Shown here in pieces: positions 34,716-43,281 of a DNA stretch of 64,000 nt (positions are counted from its first letter, which is position 1; each line of letters starts with the position of its first letter). The notes under the pieces are model-generated. The model was not told the DNA's origin. It searched no databases and saw only the letters and a list, made by a program, of their open reading frames with translations. This stretch comes from an uncultured Eubacteriales bacterium (GTDB lineage Bacteria; Bacillota; Clostridia; Oscillospirales; Butyricicoccaceae). The DNA lies in the NCBI GenBank assembly GCA_910579575.1, contig CAJTUM010000002.1, positions 62,001-126,000 of the forward strand. The letters are read 5' to 3'. The position numbers were made by a program, and so were the translations under genes.

Positions 34716-35129
34716 TTAGAAATACTTTTTGATCTTTTCAGAAGCCAAAGCCAGGTCGGCGCTGAGGCTGACGGTGAACTTGACGCCAGTCTTTTCGCTG
34801 AAAGCGTCCAGGCGCTCCAGGAAGGTTTCGATTTCAGCCGTTTCGCTGCACCCGGCGATTTTCAAAGCGCTGTCGATGAAAATGTGGGTGATATCGTAGT
34901 TGCCGGCATACATTCCGTTGACAAAGGCCAACAAAGTCTCAAAACCGCCCTTGAAATCATACTCGGCGATATCCACCAGCTTGACGTTGTAATGCAGGTC
35001 GAAGCGCAGCTTTTGACCCAGCTCGATGCATACCACGTTGCCGGATTCGTTTTCCACGGCGTTATTCACAAGCTCGATAAGATGCTTTGTTTTTCCACTT
35101 CCAGGCAGGCCCATAAAGACTTTTACCAT
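34716..35129 (-). CDS. Small P-loop ATP/GTP-binding protein, unknown function
   Basis: 137 residues. M-V-K-V-F-M-G-L-P-G-S-G-K-T-K has a clear Walker A (G7 to T14); I-T-H-I-F-I-D-S-A gives a Walker B-like acidic strand end. Otherwise alpha/beta with acidic stretches. Similar small P-loop proteins occur in Clostridia without a known role; kinase or chaperone activity is possible. It is monocistronic, with AGGAGG about ten bases before ATG 35129 and its own terminator. Its upstream region contains a 178-bp inverted-repeat element. Confidence 0.7.
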   Translation of the reverse strand: MVKVFMGLPGSGKTKHLIELVNNAVENESGNVVCIELGQKLRFDLHYNVKLVDIAEYDFKGGFETLLAFVNGMYAGNYDITHIFIDSALKIAGCSETAEIETFLERLDAFSEKTGVKFTVSLSADLALASEKIKKYF

Positions 35130-35156
35130 AAGTGTGTTCCTCCTAACAGTTGTTTA

Positions 35157-35334
35157 TAGTTGGCGCGTTTGAAAAGAACCCGTTTGGATTCGTTTCAACA
35201 CGGCGGCGACCAACGCCGCCGCGAACCGCGGAAGCGATTCTGCGCTTTCTTACCATAGTCGAGCATCCATCTTCGCGGCCCGATAAGACGTCGGCAAAAA
35301 ATCCGCGTCGACGTTTTTCAAATGCGTTGACTAT
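35157..35334 (+). repeat. 178-bp element with 20-bp terminal inverted arms (structured RNA or MITE)
   Basis: Left arm ATAGTTGGCGCGTTTGAAAA and right arm TTTTCAAATGCGTTGACTAT are complementary over 20 positions; the four non-Watson-Crick positions are all G-U wobbles on the plus strand. Inside are hairpins GGCGGCG-accaa-CGCCGCC, GAAGCG / CGCTTTC and ACGTCG / CGACGT, giving a multibranched fold. It lies upstream of the P-loop gene and contains no credible protein gene. Confidence 0.65.
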
Positions 35335-35430
35335 ATCAAATGATACCATAAACCGTCCGGAGTTACAACTGCTTTCGCAAAGATTTGCAATTTTTCACGG
35401 CTGTTTCATATCCCATTCATATTTCCGCCC

Positions 35431-36606
35431 CTATGCGGCGGGAGCGCGCCGCATGGCGCAGGCCTGCAGCATTCGCCCTGTCAGCCCCCAGAGAGACAGC
35501 CGTTCCACCCCGTCGGAGACGACGACAGGAATTTCTGCCACCGTTTCCCCTGCCGCCGTCACCCGCAGCACCCCGGCTTGTTGACCTTTTTCCACTGGCG
35601 CCGTCAAATATTCCTCCATAATCAGCTCTTTTCCCAGAGAAGACGCCTTGTTTTTGGAAATCACCAGCGAAGGCGCTCCTTCCAGTTCGCACAAAGCATA
35701 ATCCTGCTTGCCCAGACGCACAGGCAGCGGCATGATGGGTTGATCGGGCGTCACCGTTACCTTCTGGTAATTGGCGAATCCGTAATTCAGCAAAGCGGTC
35801 ACATCCGCGCTGCGGGTAGAAATATCTGGTTCCCCCAGCGCCACCGCCACCAGCGACAGGCCCTGGCGTTCCGCTGTGGCGGAAAGGCAATATCCCGCGG
35901 TTTTGGTGTAGCCAGTTTTCAGTCCGGTCATGCCGTCGTAAGTGCGGATCAGCCGATTGGTGTTGGTCAGGCCAAAGGCGCCGTCCCGCACGGAGTCCAT
36001 CCAAATGGTGGTATAATTGAAAATTTCTTTATGGCGGATCAGCTGACGAGACATCAGGGCGATATCCCGGGCTGTGCTCACATGGCCTGGAGCGGGCAAG
36101 CCGTTGCAGTTGACGAAATAGGTGTTTTCCATCCCCAATTCCGCCGCCCGTTGGTTCATCTGAGCCACAAACGCCTCTTCTGTGCCCGCCAAATGTTCGG
36201 CCAACGCCACGGCGCAGTCGTTGGCCGACGCCACGGCCACCGATTTCAGCATTTCTTCCACCGTCATCTGCTCATTTTCCTTCAAGTAAATCTGGCTTCC
36301 CCCTTGGCCGGCAGCCCGAGCGGAGGCCGTCACCGTCTCGTCCAGCGAAATCTTGCCGCTGTCCAGCGCCTCCATCACCAGCAGCATAGTCATCACTTTG
36401 GTGACGCTGGCCGGCTCCCGAGGCTGATCGGCGTTTTTTTCGTAGAGCACTTGCCCGTCCTCGTCCATCAGGATAGCGCAGGGCGCCACAATGCCGGCCA
36501 GTTCGGCCTCTGTCCCGGCGGACGGCTCTTCCACAGCCAGCCCCTGTCCCCAGGCTATCGCCCCGCACAAAACCCAGGCCGCCGTCTGCTTCAACGCTTT
36601 TTTCAT
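35431..36606 (-). CDS. D-alanyl-D-alanine carboxypeptidase (low-molecular-weight PBP)
   Basis: 391 residues. Signal peptide (about 1-25), then the peptidase S11 domain with S67-V-T-K70, S127-A-N129 and K230-T-G232, followed by a PBP5-like beta domain from about 290. It trims pentapeptides in the cell wall on the outer face of the membrane; DacF/DacB-type paralogues act in sporulation. AGGGGGG lies 6 bases before ATG 36606. The upstream region holds a tandem pair of leader repeats (R5). Confidence 0.93.
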   Translation of the reverse strand: MKKALKQTAAWVLCGAIAWGQGLAVEEPSAGTEAELAGIVAPCAILMDEDGQVLYEKNADQPREPASVTKVMTMLLVMEALDSGKISLDETVTASARAAGQGGSQIYLKENEQMTVEEMLKSVAVASANDCAVALAEHLAGTEEAFVAQMNQRAAELGMENTYFVNCNGLPAPGHVSTARDIALMSRQLIRHKEIFNYTTIWMDSVRDGAFGLTNTNRLIRTYDGMTGLKTGYTKTAGYCLSATAERQGLSLVAVALGEPDISTRSADVTALLNYGFANYQKVTVTPDQPIMPLPVRLGKQDYALCELEGAPSLVISKNKASSLGKELIMEEYLTAPVEKGQQAGVLRVTAAGETVAEIPVVVSDGVERLSLWGLTGRMLQACAMRRAPAA

Positions 36607-36660
36607 ATTGGTCCCCCCTTGTTTCTCTATGTATATTGCCTGGCGCCGGGTTTATGACGT

Positions 36661-36890
36661 CCCCACAAAAGCCGCGCTTTTGCGGGGGCCCCTCGTTCAT
36701 TCCATAGATTTCCGCAGGAAACCTGCGTAAATCCTTTCGCCGGACTCCCGGCGACCCGTCTTCGACGGGGCCCTGTTCCCACAAAAGCCGCGCTTTTGCG
36801 GGGGCCCCTCGTTCATTCCATAGATTTCCGCAGGAAACCTGCGCAAATCCTTTCGCCGGTCTCCCGGCGACCCGTCTTCGACGGGGCCCG
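36661..36890 (-). repeat. Structured leader repeat, copy R5, tandem duplicate (two 116-bp units)
   Basis: Units 36661-36776 and 36777-36890 differ at only a few bases. On the minus strand each has: CCCCGTC-gaa-GACGGG, CGCCGGGAGTCCGGCG (or AGACCGGCG), AAAGGATT, CGCAGGTTTCCTGCG, GAAATCTATGGAATGAACGA, GGGGCC, and hairpin GCAAAAGC-gc-GCTTTTGT. The element ends 55 bases before the carboxypeptidase ATG. The 180 bases from here to mtaB (plus strand) hold no gene. Confidence 0.8.
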
Positions 36891-37073
36891 TTTGCGCCGG
36901 CGCGCAAGAAAATCTTAAGGAATTTTTCCGGGCAACTGGCGGTTGCGGAACCGTTCTTCTCTTTACCCCGGCAGGCGTTTCCTGTATAATGAATCTTGCG
37001 CCAGGCCGGGGCGCCGCATCGGAAATCGGCGCTCTGCTTTTGAATATACTTGATACAGATTGGACGGTGAAAG

Positions 37074-38396
37074 ATGAAAGTTGCGTTTTATACCCTTGGG
37101 TGCAAAACCAATCAATTTGAAACCCAGGCCATGGAGCGGCTGTTTGAGCAAAGGGGCCATGAAATTGTGGATTTTGAAGAAATTGCCGACGTCTATATTG
37201 TCAACACTTGCACAGTAACGGCCCTGAGCGACAAAAAATCTCGCAACGCCGCCCGCCGGTGCAAAAAGCGCAATCCGGCGGCCACGCTGATTGTCTGCGG
37301 CTGCTACAGCCAATCGGCGCCGCAGGAAGCGCGGGAACTATGCGGCGCCGATATCGTTGTGGGCACGGACGGCAAAGGAACCATTGTGGACCTGGCGGAG
37401 GGAACCCTTTCCGCTCCGCCGTCCTTCGAGCCGGCTCAACGAGAGGAGCGGCAGTTCGAGTTGCTGCCCGCCGGCGGGCTGCGTGGCCGCACGCGGGCGC
37501 TGCTCAAGGTTCAGGACGGCTGTCAGAATTTCTGCTCTTACTGCATCATCCCCTACGCCAGAGGCCGCTGCCGCTCCATTCCTCTGGACCAGGCCGCCGC
37601 GCAAGCCGCGGAGCTGGAAAGCCAGGGCTACTGCGAAATTGTGGTTACCGGCATTGAGGTCAGCTCCTACGGCCTGGACCTGCCAGGCCGCCCCTCTCCG
37701 GCGGCGCTGCTGGCCGCGGTGTGCCGGGCGGCGCCCCAAACCAGAATTCGGGTGGGCTCCTTAGAGCCCCGGACCATCACGCCGGAATTTTTGGAAACCG
37801 TCGCTTCTCTGCCCAACCTATGCCCCCATTTCCACCTTTCCCTGCAAAGCGGCTGCGACGCCACCCTGAAGCGAATGAACCGGAAATATACGACAGACCG
37901 ATACGCTCAATCTGTGGAATGGCTGCGGCAGGCTTTTCCAGGGTGCGCCGTCACCACAGACCTGATTGTGGGCTTCCCTGGGGAAACGGAGCAGGATTTC
38001 CAGCAGAGCTTGGATTTTGTCCGCCGGCAGGCTCTGGCCCAAATCCATGTGTTTCCCTATTCCCGGCGAAAAGGCACGCCGGCCTATTCCATGCCCGATC
38101 AAATCTCACAAGAGGAAAAAAAGGAGAGGGCCCGGTTGGCGGGCATGGCGGCCGCGTCTCTGCGGCGCAGTTTTCTGGAATCCAAACTAGGCCAAACTCT
38201 TTCCGTTCTCTTTGAACGGCCCAAACACGGGTTCTTCACCGGCTTTTCGCCGGAATACTGCGACGTTCAAGTGCCGGCGGAAAAAGGCGTGGATTTGCGC
38301 AACCAAGTGCGCCAAGTTTCCATCATCGGCTGCGGCATGGGATATCTTACCGGACGCCTGAACGAAACGAACGAACCGATTTCATCGGACATATAA
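37074..38396 (+). CDS. mtaB: tRNA t6A37 methylthiotransferase MtaB
   Basis: 440 residues. N-terminal UPF0004 domain (Y-T-L-G-C-K-T-N-Q-F-E-T), radical SAM motif C150-Q-N-F-C154-S-Y-C157, TRAM domain at the C-terminus. The L-G-C-K-T-N and Q-D-G-C-Q-N-F-C-S-Y-C-I-I-P patterns identify MtaB (e-MtaB/YqeV) rather than RimO or MiaB. It converts t6A37 to ms2t6A in lysine tRNA. The weak ribosome site (GGACGG) precedes ATG 37074. The LiaF-like gene follows after 12 bases. Confidence 0.94.
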   Translation: MKVAFYTLGCKTNQFETQAMERLFEQRGHEIVDFEEIADVYIVNTCTVTALSDKKSRNAARRCKKRNPAATLIVCGCYSQSAPQEARELCGADIVVGTDGKGTIVDLAEGTLSAPPSFEPAQREERQFELLPAGGLRGRTRALLKVQDGCQNFCSYCIIPYARGRCRSIPLDQAAAQAAELESQGYCEIVVTGIEVSSYGLDLPGRPSPAALLAAVCRAAPQTRIRVGSLEPRTITPEFLETVASLPNLCPHFHLSLQSGCDATLKRMNRKYTTDRYAQSVEWLRQAFPGCAVTTDLIVGFPGETEQDFQQSLDFVRRQALAQIHVFPYSRRKGTPAYSMPDQISQEEKKERARLAGMAAASLRRSFLESKLGQTLSVLFERPKHGFFTGFSPEYCDVQVPAEKGVDLRNQVRQVSIIGCGMGYLTGRLNETNEPISSDI

Positions 38397-38408
38397 GGAG
38401 GCGCTTTT

Positions 38409-39092
38409 ATGAAAAAGCAATGGACCCGCATCTCTTTGGGCCTGATCCTGATTCTGGCCGGCGTGGGATATGCCGGCAGCGTGTTGGGGTTCTGGCGCTT
38501 CGATTTGTTTTTTGACGGCTGGTGGACGCTGTTTCTCATCGTCCCCTGTCTGTTTTCCATCCTGGATAAAGGCTTTGAAGCCGGAAATCTGCTGGGCTTA
38601 GCCATTGGCGTTATGCTGCTGTTGTCTGCCCAAGGCTTTGTCCGTATGCAGACCATAATTCGCCTATCCATTCCCCTGATCTTGGTTTGCATCGGCCTGG
38701 GTTTGGTGATCCGCCCCCGCTACAACCGGAACCTGCCCAAATTGACCGGCCAAGGCAACATGGAGGGCGCGCCGGATATCTGCGCTATTTTTGGCACAGA
38801 AAACCGCCGCATTACCAACGCCATCACCGGCGGCGCCAATTTGACGGCGGTCTTTGGCACGCTGACCATCGACCTGCGAGACGCCCAACTGACCACAGAT
38901 ATTATGGTGCAGACCACAGCCGTCTTCGGCTCGGTCAATTTGTTGCTGCCCGAAGGCACGCCTGTGCGGGCGGACGGCTTCTCCCTCTTCGGCAGCCTGC
39001 ACAACCATATGTCCGACCAAGGCGAAGAAGGCAGGCCTGCCGTCTTTGTCTCTGGCGTCAATGTGTTCGGCGGCACGGAGGTCAAAGGATGA
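38409..39092 (+). CDS. LiaF/LiaI-like membrane protein
   Basis: 227 residues. Four hydrophobic segments in residues 8-100, then a soluble beta-rich domain (about 125-225) with I-F-G-T-E-N-R, A-V-F-G-T-L-T-I-D-L and V-F-G-S-V-N-L-L-L-P-E-G, matching the C-terminal domain of LiaF-type proteins. LiaF is a membrane modulator of an envelope-stress two-component system in Bacillus; here no dedicated kinase is adjacent. AAGGAGG precedes ATG 38409. It overlaps the next gene by four bases. Confidence 0.82.
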   Translation: MKKQWTRISLGLILILAGVGYAGSVLGFWRFDLFFDGWWTLFLIVPCLFSILDKGFEAGNLLGLAIGVMLLLSAQGFVRMQTIIRLSIPLILVCIGLGLVIRPRYNRNLPKLTGQGNMEGAPDICAIFGTENRRITNAITGGANLTAVFGTLTIDLRDAQLTTDIMVQTTAVFGSVNLLLPEGTPVRADGFSLFGSLHNHMSDQGEEGRPAVFVSGVNVFGGTEVKG

Positions 39093-39919
39093 GGCCCCGA
39101 AACAGTCGCCGGAGCCTGGCTCTGCTGCTGGGCTATTCGCTGGCCGGCCTGATTATTTTCGCTATGCTCTTCACAGTCCTTCAAGCCCTGGGGCTGCTGA
39201 GCCTGCTGAGCGCGGGAGGCGGCGCCGGTGCCCCCTTCCAGACCAATCTGCAAGGGGGCCAAGTCCGCTCTCTGCAAATCCAGGTCCACGGCGATCTTTC
39301 CATTCGCACAGGCCCGGAGCTGCGAGTAGAAACACAGAACGCCGCCGAAAGCTTCCGCTGTGATTTGCAGGACGGTTTGCTGACCGTTTCCAGCAACAGC
39401 GAGCTGTCTTGGTTTGTAAATTGGAGAGGGATTCGCCAAAAGGTCGTCGTCACCTTGCCGGAAGATCTTCAACTGGAGGAAGCGCTGCTTTCCGCCGGCG
39501 CCGGCGACCTGGATATCGACAGCCTGAACGTTCTCCGGCTGACGCTGGAAGGCGGCGTGGGCGACGCCCTTTGCCGCCGGCTGAACGTTGCGGAATCCTG
39601 CCAGCTCTCCATAGGAGTGGGCGACATTGATATCCTGTCCGGCCAACTGCAAAACCTGGAATTTTCCGGCGGCGTCGGGGATTTGGATTGCGCCGCCGCC
39701 TTGGGAGGCCAGTGTACGATAAAAGGCGGCGTCGGCGACATTGATCTGACGCTGTTAGGAGCGATGGGGGATTACTGCATTCAGGTGGACAACGGCATAG
39801 GCGACGTAGAAATTGACGGCGAAGACGTGAAAAACGGCGTTTATGGCAACTCCGCCTCTTCCAACACGCTGGAAGTCTCCAGCGGCGTCGGCGATATCGA
39901 AATTGAATTTGGATATTAG
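39089..39919 (+). CDS. DUF4097-type beta-repeat membrane-anchored protein
   Basis: 276 residues. One N-terminal membrane helix (about 14-35), then an outer domain with at least five G-V-G-D-x-D/E-I/L repeats (about every 20-25 residues) such as G-A-G-D-L-D-I-D, G-V-G-D-I-D-I and G-I-G-D-V-E-I-D. This repetitive pattern is the DUF4097 right-handed beta-helix-like adhesin domain. Its start (ATG 39089) overlaps the LiaF-like stop, so the two probably work together in the envelope. A strong terminator follows. Confidence 0.82.
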   Translation: MRPRNSRRSLALLLGYSLAGLIIFAMLFTVLQALGLLSLLSAGGGAGAPFQTNLQGGQVRSLQIQVHGDLSIRTGPELRVETQNAAESFRCDLQDGLLTVSSNSELSWFVNWRGIRQKVVVTLPEDLQLEEALLSAGAGDLDIDSLNVLRLTLEGGVGDALCRRLNVAESCQLSIGVGDIDILSGQLQNLEFSGGVGDLDCAAALGGQCTIKGGVGDIDLTLLGAMGDYCIQVDNGIGDVEIDGEDVKNGVYGNSASSNTLEVSSGVGDIEIEFGY

Positions 39920-39929
39920 CGCTTAGGAC

Positions 39930-39965
39930 AAAACCCCCGGACAATCGTCCAGGGGTTTTGTTTTT
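39930..39965 (+). terminator. Terminator of the mtaB-LiaF-DUF4097 operon
   Basis: AAAACCCCCGGAC pairs with GTCCAGGGGTTTT around AATC and is followed by GTTTTT. Confidence 0.85.
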
Positions 39966-40001
39966 ATCCAATTCTATTCCAATCAAAAATCGTAAGGCCG
40001 A

Positions 40002-40442
40002 TCAGGCCTGGTCCTGGGCCATTCTGGCTTCAAGAGCGCTGTCCATCAGGAAAACCAGCTCCAGAGCAGAGCGGAAATTTTCCTCTCGCCCGCCTTCCAA
40101 CCAGCTCACAGCCCCCTGCCAGCTGGCGTTCTGCCGGAATATCACTCGAAGGGAAAAGGTGGCCAGCTTGCCTTGGCGGCAAAGCTCGTCCTGACTGCGG
40201 ACGGCTGTTTCTGGAACAGGCTGAGAAAACGACCGGCTGACGGTAAAGGATTGCGGCAGCTTGATTCGGTTCAGCATTCCGTCAATCCCCATAAAAAATT
40301 GCAGAAGGCTATAAAAAGAAATCCCCTGGGGGCAGGCAGGGTTAAAAAATCGCCCCCGAGGCACGCCGTTTTCATAAGAATCCACACAAACCACCGTAGT
40401 CCGGTATTGATTGCCCTGCAAAGATTGTTTCGTCATAACCAT
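40002..40442 (-). CDS. Conserved hypothetical clostridial protein
   Basis: 146 residues, soluble, no signal peptide. The N-terminal G-N-Q-Y-R-T-T-V-V-C-V-D-S-Y-E-N-G-V and G-R-F-F-N-P segments, followed by F-x2-L-x-Q-F and L-P-Q-S-F-T-x2-R-S-F, recall a conserved hypothetical family in Clostridia of unknown function. Two in-frame ATGs (40442, 40436) are possible and no good ribosome site is visible. A copy of the leader repeat (R6) with its own -10 lies upstream. Confidence 0.65.
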   Translation of the reverse strand: MVMTKQSLQGNQYRTTVVCVDSYENGVPRGRFFNPACPQGISFYSLLQFFMGIDGMLNRIKLPQSFTVSRSFSQPVPETAVRSQDELCRQGKLATFSLRVIFRQNASWQGAVSWLEGGREENFRSALELVFLMDSALEARMAQDQA

Positions 40443-40519
40443 TCGCCGGCCCGCCGCAACATTGCGCGGCAGCTCAGCCCCTTTCCTCGGTTTTTTCCAC
40501 GGGAATATCCCCGAAAACC

Positions 40520-40640
40520 ATTCCGCGCTTTTTGAGCGCGTTTCCTTGCCGTTCTGCTATCTCCGCAGAATCCCTTCGCCGGATTCCCGGCGTCCCATCT
40601 TCGATGGGGCCCTGGTATACTATCTGCGGATATTATACCA
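40520..40640 (-). repeat. Structured leader repeat, copy R6, with adjacent extended -10
   Basis: On the minus strand: TGGTATAAT (-10, 40637-40632), then CCCCATC-gaa-GATGGG, CGCCGGGAATCCGGCG, AAGGGATT, CTGCGGAGATAGCAG, and CGCGCT-caaaa-AGCGCG. The outer hairpins match R1, while the last one has been replaced by a different stem. It precedes the 40002-40442 gene. The remaining 120 bases before the sortase end hold no gene. Confidence 0.7.
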
Positions 40641-40759
40641 TGCGGCGGTTACAAAACCGGATACATTTCCCCTTGTTGTCTTCCAAAGAGATCGAAAAAT
40701 ATTGCACAAATATTGACCGTATTTTTTATGCAGATTGCACAATAAACTGTTTGCGCCAA

Positions 40760-41623
40760 TCAGGGCTGATCAACTTCCCCTTCCGATTGATCCGCGCCCT
40801 CTTCTGCCGGCGGTTCAGGCTCCAGCAAAGCTTGAACCACCCAGCGGGTGGTATTGTTGCCTCGGCCGGTGCAGGTGGACAGCGTGAGAATAGAATCCTC
40901 TGGCGTGGGAACGACGCCGGTATCATACGCGGATTGCGCCAGGCAATAATCGATAAACGCCTGTTTCTCCTGTTCCCCTCCAAATTCTCGGGAATAGGTC
41001 AGACCCTCCACGCTGACTTCATATGCGGCAAAAATATGGTAACGGCGAATCGTCTGGCCGTCGGCGATGTAAATCAAGGGGCAGCGCTGCCAAAAAGCCG
41101 GGTCTTCATAGGATTTCAATGTGGAAAACATAGAGCCGTCCCGCATATTGTGGCCATAGACAATGGAATTGAAATCCGACCAATCGCCGCTGTTGCGATA
41201 ATCCAAAAAGATGGAGCCCACAAAGCTGCGGGTTTTGTTCCAGGCGTAACTCAAATAATAGCTGTTGTCCTGGCCGTGCATCACGGGATAGGAGATGGTG
41301 GAGCCGGGAATCAGAATCCAGCCCAGCGTCTCGGCGTTCTTATCCCGCAGAGCCTGCATATTGATGGCCTTCAGAGCCTCCAGATAGACGACCTGGGGGT
41401 CTTGGGGCTCCTCAGGCTGAGGGTCTGGATCGTCTTGCTCCGGCTGCTGGGGCGCGGGCAGGGAGATTTGGGTGAAATCCGGCAAATTCGCCAGGTTTTC
41501 CGCCTGGTCATAGGTATCGGCGCCTTGTCGATAGCCCCATACGCTGTAAACCACCTGACCGGCGCTGTACAAAAAAACCACGCCGAACAGGGCGAACAAG
41601 GCCGCGCGCAGACGTTTATTCAC
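40760..41623 (-). CDS. Class B sortase
   Basis: 287 residues starting from GTG 41623 (GAGGAGGAA upstream). N-terminal membrane anchor (about 8-28), a Pro/Asp/Glu/Gln-rich spacer, then a sortase domain with H158 in Y-G-H-N-M, C251 in L-S-T-C-T-G and R260. The extended helices before the core fit class B. Sortases attach proteins to peptidoglycan or polymerise pilins on the outside. No substrate with a sorting motif is seen in the window. It sits directly after the pilus-like genes, 89 bases from pilT. Confidence 0.9.
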   Translation of the reverse strand: MNKRLRAALFALFGVVFLYSAGQVVYSVWGYRQGADTYDQAENLANLPDFTQISLPAPQQPEQDDPDPQPEEPQDPQVVYLEALKAINMQALRDKNAETLGWILIPGSTISYPVMHGQDNSYYLSYAWNKTRSFVGSIFLDYRNSGDWSDFNSIVYGHNMRDGSMFSTLKSYEDPAFWQRCPLIYIADGQTIRRYHIFAAYEVSVEGLTYSREFGGEQEKQAFIDYCLAQSAYDTGVVPTPEDSILTLSTCTGRGNNTTRWVVQALLEPEPPAEEGADQSEGEVDQP

Positions 41624-41712
41624 AACAATTCCTCCTCACGGATGGGATAAAGCGGCAGGGGCCGGGCAAAAAGCCCAGCCCCCGGGGCAGGAAATACAAC
41701 AGCAGAAAAATC

Positions 41713-42771
41713 TCAGCCCAAGCGGCGTTCCATTTGATCCCGATTGAAGGCGAAATACAGCGCCGTTTCCCGGCTGATCTTCTTTTCCTGATAGAGGCTG
41801 AGAATCGCCTGATCCATGGATACCATGCCGTCGTTTTTACCAGAGGCGATGGCGTTGTCGATCTGGTGAATTTTGCTGTCTCGAATCAGATTCTGGATGG
41901 CGGGGGTATTGTGCATAATTTCATAAACCGGCGTCAGGCCGCCCTCCAAATTCGGCAGCAGCTGCTGGGAAACCACGGTGTTCAGCACCGCGCTCAGCTG
42001 CACCCGCACCTGTTCTTGCTGGCCCTCGGGGAAAGAATCCACAATGCGGTCCACAGTGTTCATAGCGCCCTTAGTGTGCAGAGTGGCGATGACCAGGTGG
42101 CCTGTTTCCGCCGCCGTCATGGCAGTGCGAATGGTTTCATAATCCCGCATTTCGCCCAGCAAAATCACGTCGGGCGCCTGACGCAGGCAAGCCCGCAAAG
42201 CAGAGAGATAGTCCTCGGTGTCCGTGGCGATTTCCCGCTGGCTCACAATGCTTTTTTGGTTGCGATGCAGATATTCGATGGGGTCCTCCAGCGTGATGAT
42301 ATGGCAGCCCCGCGTGCGGTTGATCCGATCCAGGATGCAGGCTTGGGTGGTGGATTTGCCGCTGCCCGCCGTGCCGGTGACCAAAATCATGCCGTCCGTT
42401 TTATCCGCCAGATCCATCACCTGAGCGGGAATATGCAGCCCCTGCCAATCTGGGATATCAAAAGCCACCACCCGCACCACCGCCGCCAGCGACCCCCGCT
42501 GGCGGTAAGCGTTGACCCGAAACCGGGCCAAACCAGGGGAGGAAAAGGAAAAGTCGTCGTCTCCCCGGCGCAGATAATCGTCCATAGACCGTTCGGCCAG
42601 TTCATAAAGCTGGCCGATAAGTCTCCGGGTTTCCTGGGGGAAGATTTTTTCCTCTGTCAAGGGCCGCAGCTGCTTATCTTGCTTGACGGAGACGGGACCG
42701 CCGGCCACAAGAAACAGGTCCGACGCCTGACTGTCCACCGCTTCCTTTAAGTAATCCAGTATTTCAGCCAT
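41713..42771 (-). CDS. pilT: PilT-like type IV pilus ATPase
   Basis: 352 residues. N-terminal PAS-like domain, then a RecA-like ATPase with Walker A G-T-A-G-S-G-K-S-T, Asp box I-T-L-E-D-P-I-E-Y, Walker B I-L-L-G-E-M-R-D and His box G-H-L-V-I-A-T-L-H-T. The L-G-E-M-R-D form is typical of retraction ATPases (PilT). It is the only secretion ATPase in this cluster: no PilB/GspE extension ATPase is found nearby. AGGAGC precedes ATG 42771. Confidence 0.93.
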   Translation of the reverse strand: MAEILDYLKEAVDSQASDLFLVAGGPVSVKQDKQLRPLTEEKIFPQETRRLIGQLYELAERSMDDYLRRGDDDFSFSSPGLARFRVNAYRQRGSLAAVVRVVAFDIPDWQGLHIPAQVMDLADKTDGMILVTGTAGSGKSTTQACILDRINRTRGCHIITLEDPIEYLHRNQKSIVSQREIATDTEDYLSALRACLRQAPDVILLGEMRDYETIRTAMTAAETGHLVIATLHTKGAMNTVDRIVDSFPEGQQEQVRVQLSAVLNTVVSQQLLPNLEGGLTPVYEIMHNTPAIQNLIRDSKIHQIDNAIASGKNDGMVSMDQAILSLYQEKKISRETALYFAFNRDQMERRLG

Positions 42772-42867
42772 TCAAGGCTCCTCCTTTTTTATTTGTCGCG
42801 CAAACGGCCTGTTTTCCTTTGTTTCAAAAAGTCGCCGTCTCCGCTTCTTGCCGCCGAACCCTCCAAC

Positions 42868-43281
42868 CTATCCGACGCTTTCGCCGTCCCATACGTCCAG
42901 GCTGTCGTCGGCTTGCCATTGGCCTGCAGGGCCGGCCTGCCATTCCAGAATTTCATAGTCGTCGCCCGCCAAACGGACGGCCACAGACAAACGCTGGGTT
43001 TCGGAAATGGTCACGGTATAGCGGCAAATCCGGCCTTCCCTTTCCACGCCCTGGGGCGTTTCCCCCTGGCGCAGCTGAGCCAAAATCCGCTGAGCCTGGC
43101 AATCGGCGGCATAATAATCCGCCACAGCTTGAGCCGAGGCGTCGGCCAAGCGCCGATCGGCTTGGACCGTGGAAAGGCTGAGCAACGCAAAAACCGTCAG
43201 GCACAAAATAGCGAAGGCCGCTAGCAGAGAAACGCCGCCCAGCGCCGGGGGCGAAAATCGGGCTTTCTCGCGGTTATTCAT
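42868..43281 (-). CDS. Pilus-cluster membrane protein (PilX/pseudopilin-like)
   Basis: 137 residues. Short cytoplasmic N-terminus, one membrane helix (about 17-38: G-G-V-S-L-L-A-A-F-A-I-L-C-L-T-V-F), then an outer domain with a helix rich in Ala/Gln (A-D-A-S-A-Q-A-V-A-D-Y-Y-A-A-D) and a beta-rich end. The layout fits a minor pilin or PilX-like protein, but no canonical prepilin peptidase site with Glu5 is present. It overlaps the next upstream gene by eight bases. ATG 43281 has GGAGGCG upstream. Confidence 0.6.
   Translation of the reverse strand: MNNREKARFSPPALGGVSLLAAFAILCLTVFALLSLSTVQADRRLADASAQAVADYYAADCQAQRILAQLRQGETPQGVEREGRICRYTVTISETQRLSVAVRLAGDDYEILEWQAGPAGQWQADDSLDVWDGESVG

Noticed and set aside
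35143..35349. 68-codon minus-strand frame upstream of the P-loop gene
   Set aside because: It lies within the inverted-repeat element and reads its hairpins; no ribosome site.
36661..36890. Possible CRISPR-like array
   Set aside because: Only two adjacent 116-bp units without spacers; internal hairpins match the dispersed leader repeats.
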